In this document: positions 57,030 to 64,000 of the stretch, one piece after another
Position numbering within the stretch: position 1 is the stretch's first letter
Layout: each line of letters begins with the position of its first letter
From: Paraphysoderma sedebokerense
Lineage: Eukaryota; Blastocladiomycota; Physodermatomycetes; Physodermatales; Physodermataceae
Direction: 5' to 3'
NCBI GenBank assembly: GCA_025602915.1
Contig: JAHLJZ010000044.1
Coordinates: 62,001 to 126,000, forward strand
DNA length: 64,000 nt
Program-made: the position numbers and the translations under genes
Notes under the pieces: generated by a model
Database searches by the model: none
Told to the model about the DNA's origin: nothing
Seen by the model: only the letters and a program-made list of their open reading frames with translations

Positions 57030-58591
57030 TCACAGAGGAATTTTTAAAGTCGGGAAGGCAAATATGGATGCATCTGCAATTGATTTTACGACTTCCAATT
57101 CTACCGTTGTTTGTGGGGGTACTGGAACAGGATGCGGTAAAGTTAAATGGGTATGATCCGTTGTCGTGTTCCGTTGTGGAGGGGGATGAGAAGCTGAGGA
57201 TAAAGAGGACGAAGAGTCCGCGGGGGAGAGGGCTGGAGGGGGAGTAGAAGATCGGGATGGGGTGGAAGGAGGGGTAGCAATGAGGGAGGGAGAGTTGATG
57301 GAGAGGACGGATTCAAATTGGGACGAGATGGGTGAAGTGGGGTAATCTGGCCTATCATAAAGTTTGTTGATCCATACTACCTTCATGATACGATGATTTG
57401 GGGTTTGACTCGTTTCATAGGGATTTACGGGTTGGTTAGGAGATTGTGCCTTAATCACCCGATTTTGTTGAGACCAGTACTGGATTATTTCTTTGACCAC
57501 ATGCTTTGAAGATTCAACGTGGATGTCAGGTGAAATGTCTCGAAGAACTTCAAGCACAGTTGAATATTGGCTCTCACGGTTGCTCGGCATGAATTCATGG
57601 GAAGAAATTGATAACAGCGATGATGGGCTAATTGGTTTCAGCTTATCAGGAGACGACGTCGAGGAGGAAGTAGAGGGTTGTGAAGTCATTGACGATGTTG
57701 ATCCAGCGCTCGAGATACCATCGTTGATATGCACATCGTCCATTAATTTGCCTTCTTCTTCCTTGCTTTGCACGCTGTCATTGTATCGACAAACAAATAC
57801 CTTGTCCTTATGTACTCCTTCTTCAAAAATACCGACAGCTTCCAACAATTCAATGATAGCATTTGCATGTGGAGGAGGTGGCACAAGAAAATAGACGTCG
57901 AAATGGGAAGACAGCGATCTGATGAGTGGGAGAGTGGATTCAAGGAAAGCATAATTTGGGTGCGTTGATGAGGGAGACCACAGAACAGACTACACCAGAA
58001 AATGAGTAGAGTTAAAAACGGGCCGACGATGAACAAAAGACATCAATATTAGAAGCAAAATGAACATACATTTTTAAGGGAGATTGTCAGTTTCGGGAGT
58101 TTGGGATAGCCCACTCCCTCTGTTTGGATAATCCGCGGCGTCTGGGACGATTGATCTCTTGGCTGCACTTCATTCTTTATGCTTTTTTTAGGTTTTGTGC
58201 CAATATGACCGAATGTGGTTAAAGATGATAAAAAGAACAAGTAAAGCGGCCTTATGAATGTGAATAGATAATTTCTCAATTTGATCAATAAGGTTATTTG
58301 ATTTGGTATAGTTTGCGAATTTGACAATTTTGAAGGTTTTGATGATGAAAAGAACAAGAATCCAGCCAGCTTGCGAAGAATTAGTTTTAGGTATACTCGC
58401 ATCGTTGAAATCTGTATAGGGGGACGGCGACCGCGACCGAGGGACGCATAGATGATTGACAAGAGGAAGGAAAAGATGGCGAATGAGGTTGTGAGGTGGT
58501 TCCTGACGATTGTCGGGAGGAAGGATTGCAGGGAGAGAGGGAGGAGGTTGGATGGCGGAGCGGGGAAATGAGGCCTTGTCGTGAAGCTCAT
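57030..58591 (-). CDS. PEX22: Pex22-like peroxin
   Basis: Pex22 anchors the ubiquitin-conjugating enzyme Pex4 at the peroxisome membrane for Pex5 recycling. Exons 58070-58591 and 57030-57989 join in phase to give 493 residues. The N-terminal part has hydrophobic segments (TTSFAIFSFLLSIIYASL and YLFTFIRPLYLFFLSSL). The soluble part has HFDVYFLV, AIIELLEAVGIF and VHKDKVFVCRYNDS, then after a Ser-rich insert of about 70 residues VLEVLRDISPDIHVESSKHVV. These line up with plant PEX22 blocks LESAGVF..KDKVLFC and RQLEPDWHID, so the fold is plausible. It is far longer than usual (about 180-280 residues) because of the insert and a Pro/Ser-rich C-terminal tail. Assignment rests on these blocks and is moderate; structure prediction against Pex22 would settle it. 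Confidence 0.6.
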
Positions 58592-59089
58592 CGCTCCCGA
58601 GAGTGTTGCAGACTTTGAGTTGAGGATGTATTCAATAGAGTAAAAGGGATAATGGGGAAACTTGGAGTGATATGCAGTTAAGGTTGAGGAGCGAGGCTGG
58701 GAGGAGGTGGTTGGGTGAGTGGTGGTTGAGAGGTGGCGGGTGAGCGTGCAGGAGAGCGTCGCTTATGTAAGGTGAATCGGCAGTTCTGTATACTATACTG
58801 TGTACTATGCCACACACTGGTGCTGGATGCTGCTCAACACTGCTGGTAGTGGGTAATAGATGAGAGAGGGAATGAGGGAATCCAAGGGAAATGAAACTGA
58901 TGCCTCTGTTTCAGCATTTTCAGGTGGCCACCTCTCTCACGTGGCTGACACGTGACACACCCAGCGCACTTGCAGATAGATACGCGGAATATCACACTAC
59001 GCTCTTATCACTGCACTCTGGTCACATGTGTGCTGGCATGGTGCACACTGCACTACAGTATAGTACACAGTCTACCACAGTATACTCTA
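58592..59089. promoter_or_regulatory. Upstream region of the Pex22-like gene
   Basis: G-rich on the + strand up to about 58745, then CA/TA-rich sequence. A 133-codon + strand ORF (58891-59292) is low-complexity and repeat-derived, and is not called as a gene. Confidence 0.4.
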
Positions 59090-59160
59090 CAGTAGATACA
59101 CACTACAGGATACACTGCAGTAGATACACACTACAGGATACAGTAGATACACACCACAGT
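59090..59160. repeat. Imperfect tandem repeat, unit about 26 bp
   Basis: Nearly three copies of a unit like CAGTAGATACACACTACAGG followed by ATAC, inside a wider stretch (59049-59170) rich in TACAGTA and TACACA words. It is a minisatellite-like array between PEX22 and NGL2. Confidence 0.85.
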
Positions 59161-59683
59161 CCCTCGCTACTAACTACAGAGCACACAACTTACACGACAC
59201 CGTCACGAATCGCACTTGCCGCTCAATTTCACACTGCCAACAAATTACGTCAACTTGCCACGATCCATGCTACTCTGCCAACTGCTGCATGAATCCATGT
59301 CCTTATCTGTTTCAACTTTCAACTTTTGAATTCCCTCCCACAACACAGCACAACACGCCTGCCCCGCATGGCGTGTGAAAATGCTTGTGTCCCTTCTTTT
59401 TTCAAGCGGACCATCACCAAACATCCAACCCATCACTTGTATTGTCACGTTGGCGAAGACATATAATTTAGATCAAAAGAATTGACAATTTGTCGATGCA
59501 CTGACCTCGACCGACCTGATTATGTTTTCACATATTATTCCTTTATGTATTTACTTGTCGTTTACAATACACACCCGATCAGCTTCCACAGTTCCACTAA
59601 TTTACAAGATTTACCTTAATCTCAGTAATAAATACAAACGTACTTGATATCTACCCTACTCTACTCTTATAAAGCACTATGCC
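59161..59683. other. Intergenic, 3' region of NGL2
   Basis: AT/CA-rich, with no convincing gene. Confidence 0.4.
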
Positions 59684-61096
59684 TCAGGCATATTCAAGCT
59701 CAAGCATCAGAGCAAAATGATCACTGCTCCATTTTTCATTCGGCAAAAACGTTTTCTGATATTCCTCCACCTCTGGGAACTGCAACATTTTCAAAACTTT
59801 CAAACCACAATCTTTTTGCGCTGCTACAACCCGCGCATTTTCTGCGTCATCAGACTCTCTTATACAAGATGCCACATTAAAGATGTAATCCAGACATCCC
59901 CTAAACCCAGGAGTATAATTCGTGAATGCGGGCTCGGTCGAAGACAAAAAACAGCCGTCAAAGCCGCCCGAAACAGCTTTGGAAGCCGCTGCCGCCCGAT
60001 CCCAATCAGACTCAAAGCAAAACTTGTACGAAGAGTACAAAGAATGACACGCTGGTAAAGCATCGAAATGAGATAACAGTACAGGGACAGGCAACGGGTT
60101 CTCGACAGGCAATGAATTCAAGTTTTCGCATGAACCATTCGGCGGACTGGATGTACCAGCCGATGGCAGGTTATTTGACTCGGCCTTCGGTGCTAAAGAT
60201 TTGCTGAAAGAATCACCTAGAGATTTCGGTTCCAATTCCAAAAGCTGCGATGAATTCATTTTCTGCTTTGTCAAAGCAAAATATTCCGGAGACGACGGGA
60301 TGGCATTGAAATCTAACTCAGTCAATTAAAGTCAATAAAAAACGAATCAACCATAAACGTGTAACCAACCCACGTACCACCGCACATCAACATCCTATAA
60401 CCTCCACACTTGGCATTAAAGCCAACCAAATTTTTTAAAATCACGTACAATTGTCTAGTTCGAACATACGTCGCATCTGGTCTCCAGTACAGATGATGAT
60501 TGCTTATCGTGATACTTTCACCACTTTCTACATCCTTCAAAAAAGCGAGTAACGCAATATTCTGAGTGATTGGATACACCGGCGTAGGATGTGTCAACGG
60601 TGAATTGTCGAGCTGAATCATTTCGGATGCAATCAAATTGAATCTACAAATTCACGGTAAAAACCCTAAGTATACCATTCAATCATGAGGATGACCTGTC
60701 AAGAACTCAAGCATACCGGTTCCGCTTCCATAGGATACCAAGTCCATGTTGACCTCCATCTTTTTTATGATACAACACGTCGTACCCCATTTTCTCGAAC
60801 TCTGGTCCCCAGTAATCAAACTGATCCAGTTCCTGTAGACAGCAAATATCGGCATCATACGCTTTCAATTCGTTCAGGAGGTTTTGTTTTCGAAGTTTCC
60901 ATTTTAAAGTGGCACCGGAGGTGTACGGAAATATAGCTCGCTTGACTAGACATTGCGCAAGGATATTGAAGGACAGGATTTTAAAGGGTTTTTTACCGGA
61001 CGTGGATGGCGTTCCTACCTGCGCAAAACGTCGAGAATACAGCAAAGTGTGTTGGGTTGCTGCCATCTTCTCAAATTTCCTCGCCTTGTGATGCAA
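59684..61096 (-). CDS. NGL2: Ngl2/Ccr4-family EEP RNA nuclease
   Basis: Three exons (60717-61096, 60378-60643, 59684-60312) join in phase to give 424 residues. It is an endonuclease/exonuclease/phosphatase fold with ILSFNILAQCLVKRAIFP at the start and ADICCLQELDQFD (metal-binding Glu). It also has GLGILWKRNRF, HLYWRP and CGDFNAIPSSPEY (catalytic Asp-Asn, spliced across an intron), then FTNYTPGFRGCLDYIF and SSDHFALMLELE (catalytic His at the end). FNILAQCLVRR with YTS-type residues and the 'KMGYDVLYHKK' segment resemble yeast Ngl2, which trims 5.8S rRNA 3' ends, more than Ccr4, since there is no LRR domain. Start choice is uncertain between MHHKARKFEK and the Met ten codons on. It is divergent from pICln, 189 bases apart. 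Confidence 0.8.
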
Positions 61097-61285
61097 CGAA
61101 TGAGGAAAAGTCTTAATTACTGGAGTCAGGAGTGTATATGAAACTGGTGAGGGAATCCGTCCAAGAGATGATCACGTGTTCGTAAGCAATCTACAGATTT
61201 GTGGCGCCATGATAAGTTTAGCTGGCATATGTGGAAGAGTATTCCAACATCAGTACACCCAATTAATAACACAGACACTACCACA
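61097..61285. promoter_or_regulatory. Compact bidirectional promoter NGL2 / pICln
   Basis: Only 189 bases separate the two divergent start codons, so both promoters and leaders share this stretch. No TATA element is evident. Confidence 0.5.
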
Positions 61286-62402
61286 ATGACAGTCTCTAAA
61301 CGATCACTGCCCGCTGAATTTGCACAGACAGACGACCAAACTCCTCCTCTCTCCGAGATCAAACTTATCCATGCCCTCCCTGAATTCATCTCGCCCAATG
61401 ACGTTCTAACTAGTGCTGGTACAGACGGCCAATCCAATGATATTGATTTAGCCAGCATAAATGTATTAAAGTGGTCGGGTTCGGTAACATTGAAAATACT
61501 GCCCAAAGTTTCATGTTTAAACGAAATTGCCGGAGACGGTGTCCAGGGAATGTTGTATGTCGCTACTAGGTAAGATTCGCAAATAGATCATCCATTGATG
61601 GCAAAAGATTATACCGCCTTATATCTGGATTTATAGTTTACTAACTTCTTTCTCTAATCTGTATCATAGCCGTCTATACTACTTCAACCGCGCTGTGTCA
61701 AAGGGCCTCGCAATTACTTACCCGGCCATCGGAGTGCATGCAATTTCCCGGTCACCTGTGCCCTCCATCTATTGCCAACTGGATTCTCTAGTTACAGACG
61801 AATCACTGTTAGCTGACGACGTTCAAGTGGAAGGTGATTCAAAAACTGTTGCCGTTTCGAATACAGAAACGGAAGGTACAGAAGAAATTGAAGACGATGA
61901 TGTAGAAATGGGAGAAGACGAAGACGAAACGAGTGAAATGGTTATTATACCCCAAGATTTGGGTTGTGGTGAGTACTTTTGTTCGCCGTGAGTTTTCTCG
62001 TCTATTTGCTTATTGTAACTCTTTTCGTCTTGTTCAAAAATAGTGGACGCTATTTTCAATGAATTATCTAATTGCGCTATACTTCACCCTGATTTATTCG
62101 ATGAGGAAGAAGACGAAGAAGATGATGACATGATGAACGCTTTTATGGGTAACCTATTCATTCCTTTGTTTCCTCCTCATCAACGAACGCAGACTATCAT
62201 TCACTCATACTAACTACTTTATTTGCTTCAATTTCTGAATTTTTCATCAACAGGACAACAACAAGCCCTCCCAATGTTCACAGACGCAGGTCTCGAACAG
62301 TTTAACCGATTAGAATCAATGATGGAGAATATAACGAATAATGTAGACGCAAATGGACAACCCGCCGATGAAGGACAATTTGAAGATGCACCTGAACAGT
62401 AG
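61286..62402 (+). CDS. CLNS1A: Methylosome subunit pICln
   Basis: pICln is a chaperone that delivers Sm proteins to the PRMT5 methylosome for snRNP assembly in the cytoplasm. Exons 1 and 2 are 61286-61569 and 61670-61968; two more follow. The PH-like fold shows GMLYVATSRLYYFN, GLAITYPAIGVHAISR, SIYCQLDSL, an acidic loop (TEEIEDDDVEMGEDEDE) and VDAIFNELSNCAILHPDLFD, all in family order. Acidic tails (DEEEDEEDDD) precede a C-terminal part ending FEDAPEQ. Length and order match the animal and S. pombe proteins; S. cerevisiae lacks it. It is divergent from NGL2. Confidence 0.92.
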
Positions 62403-62917
62403 TGACCAGTGAATAGGCACATGTCCGAGGTTGTTGCTTGTTATTAGCGATTGATCAAGAGTTTTGTACATGAATTTCTCGCTTATTGTGTCATTAGCAA
62501 GTATTGCGAAATATATATGTCGGTTATCACATTGACATCTGATTTGGGGTAGTTCGATATGGGGTCAGTGAATAGTTATCGACAGGTCAAAATCAAATTT
62601 CAACACAATTAATCACTACTTGGATCGAGTCCATGCCTAATTGAGCTCACCGTTTTCCAGCACTTGCCATCTACTCATAAGATTGCTCAAAGCGAGGGAA
62701 ATTTGCAGACTACACCTCACCTTCTGTGTCTTCAAATATACGCTATTAAGATTACACGGACAACCAATCTTGAATGAAACACGACAATCAAGAACAATAA
62801 TAAATACTCTATCACGTGTTCGTTTCCAATGCAATCCCCCCTCCGTAAACAAGATTTAATTTAGTATTCTATCACCCGTTTAGAATCGATTGCTTGTAAA
62901 CTAGAATTAGCGATATA
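62403..62917. promoter_or_regulatory. Intergenic pICln - WDR5
   Basis: 515 bases with no coding features beyond two overlapping antiparallel ORFs of about 72 codons that carry nothing recognisable. Confidence 0.35.

Positions 62918-64000
<1,083 letters not shown>

Noticed and set aside
58891-59292. 133-residue + strand ORF
   Set aside because: Mostly translation of the CA/TA-rich tandem repeat; Thr/His/Ser-biased composition with no domain.

Overview
The window is nuclear DNA from a fungus, most likely an early-diverging (non-Dikarya) lineage. The evidence is about 23 protein genes on both strands, most split by short GT-AG introns of roughly 50-120 bases, with compact spacing. Fungal-type genes (a Crz1-like zinc-finger factor, Rix1, Mam33, a Pex22-like protein, a CCCH/CHY zinc protein) sit beside genes usually associated with animals and lost in model yeasts (NELF-C/D, SMPD4, a long ELYS with a propeller region). 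The species cannot be named from this sequence. No rRNA, tRNA, CRISPR array, LTR or virus-like element was recognised.

Layout. Positions 1-5 kb hold a cluster of seven-transmembrane orphan receptor-like genes: the C-terminal stub of one on the + strand at the left edge, then three on the - strand, two of them close tandem paralogues. 5-9.6 kb holds a doubtful two-exon Cys-containing gene, a Crz1-like C2H2 factor with a long upstream region, and two inverted copies of a ~150 bp repeat. 9.6-17.2 kb holds the nuclear 5'-3' exonuclease Rat1/Xrn2 (-) and the ribosome-biogenesis protein Rix1/PELP1 (+), divergently arranged. 17.2-24.4 kb is more lineage-specific: a split-cluster metallothionein, an intronless 582-residue multipass membrane protein of unknown family, a patatin-like lipase and an F-box/LRR-like protein. 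25-33 kb holds a secreted endonuclease of the EEP superfamily, mitochondrial Mam33/p32, and NELF-C/D.

33-50 kb holds DDX42 helicase (-), then SMPD4, ELYS and cytosolic leucyl-tRNA synthetase in a head-to-tail + series. 50-57 kb holds GPATCH4 (-), an intronless disordered repeat protein (-), and a CCCH + RWD-like + CHY zinc protein (+). 57-64 kb holds a Pex22-like peroxin (-), an Ngl2-type EEP nuclease (-), pICln (+) and the start of WDR5/Swd3 (+), which is cut by the right edge.

How the genes relate. Several act in RNA polymerase II transcription and RNA maturation (Rat1, NELF-C/D, DDX42, pICln, Ngl2, WDR5), and SMPD4 and ELYS, both tied to the nuclear envelope in animals, are direct neighbours. 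There is no operon-like pathway cluster. The most unusual items are the animal-like ELYS architecture, the NELF subunit, the SMPD4-ELYS pair, the bipartite metallothionein, the orphan membrane proteins and the modular disordered protein.
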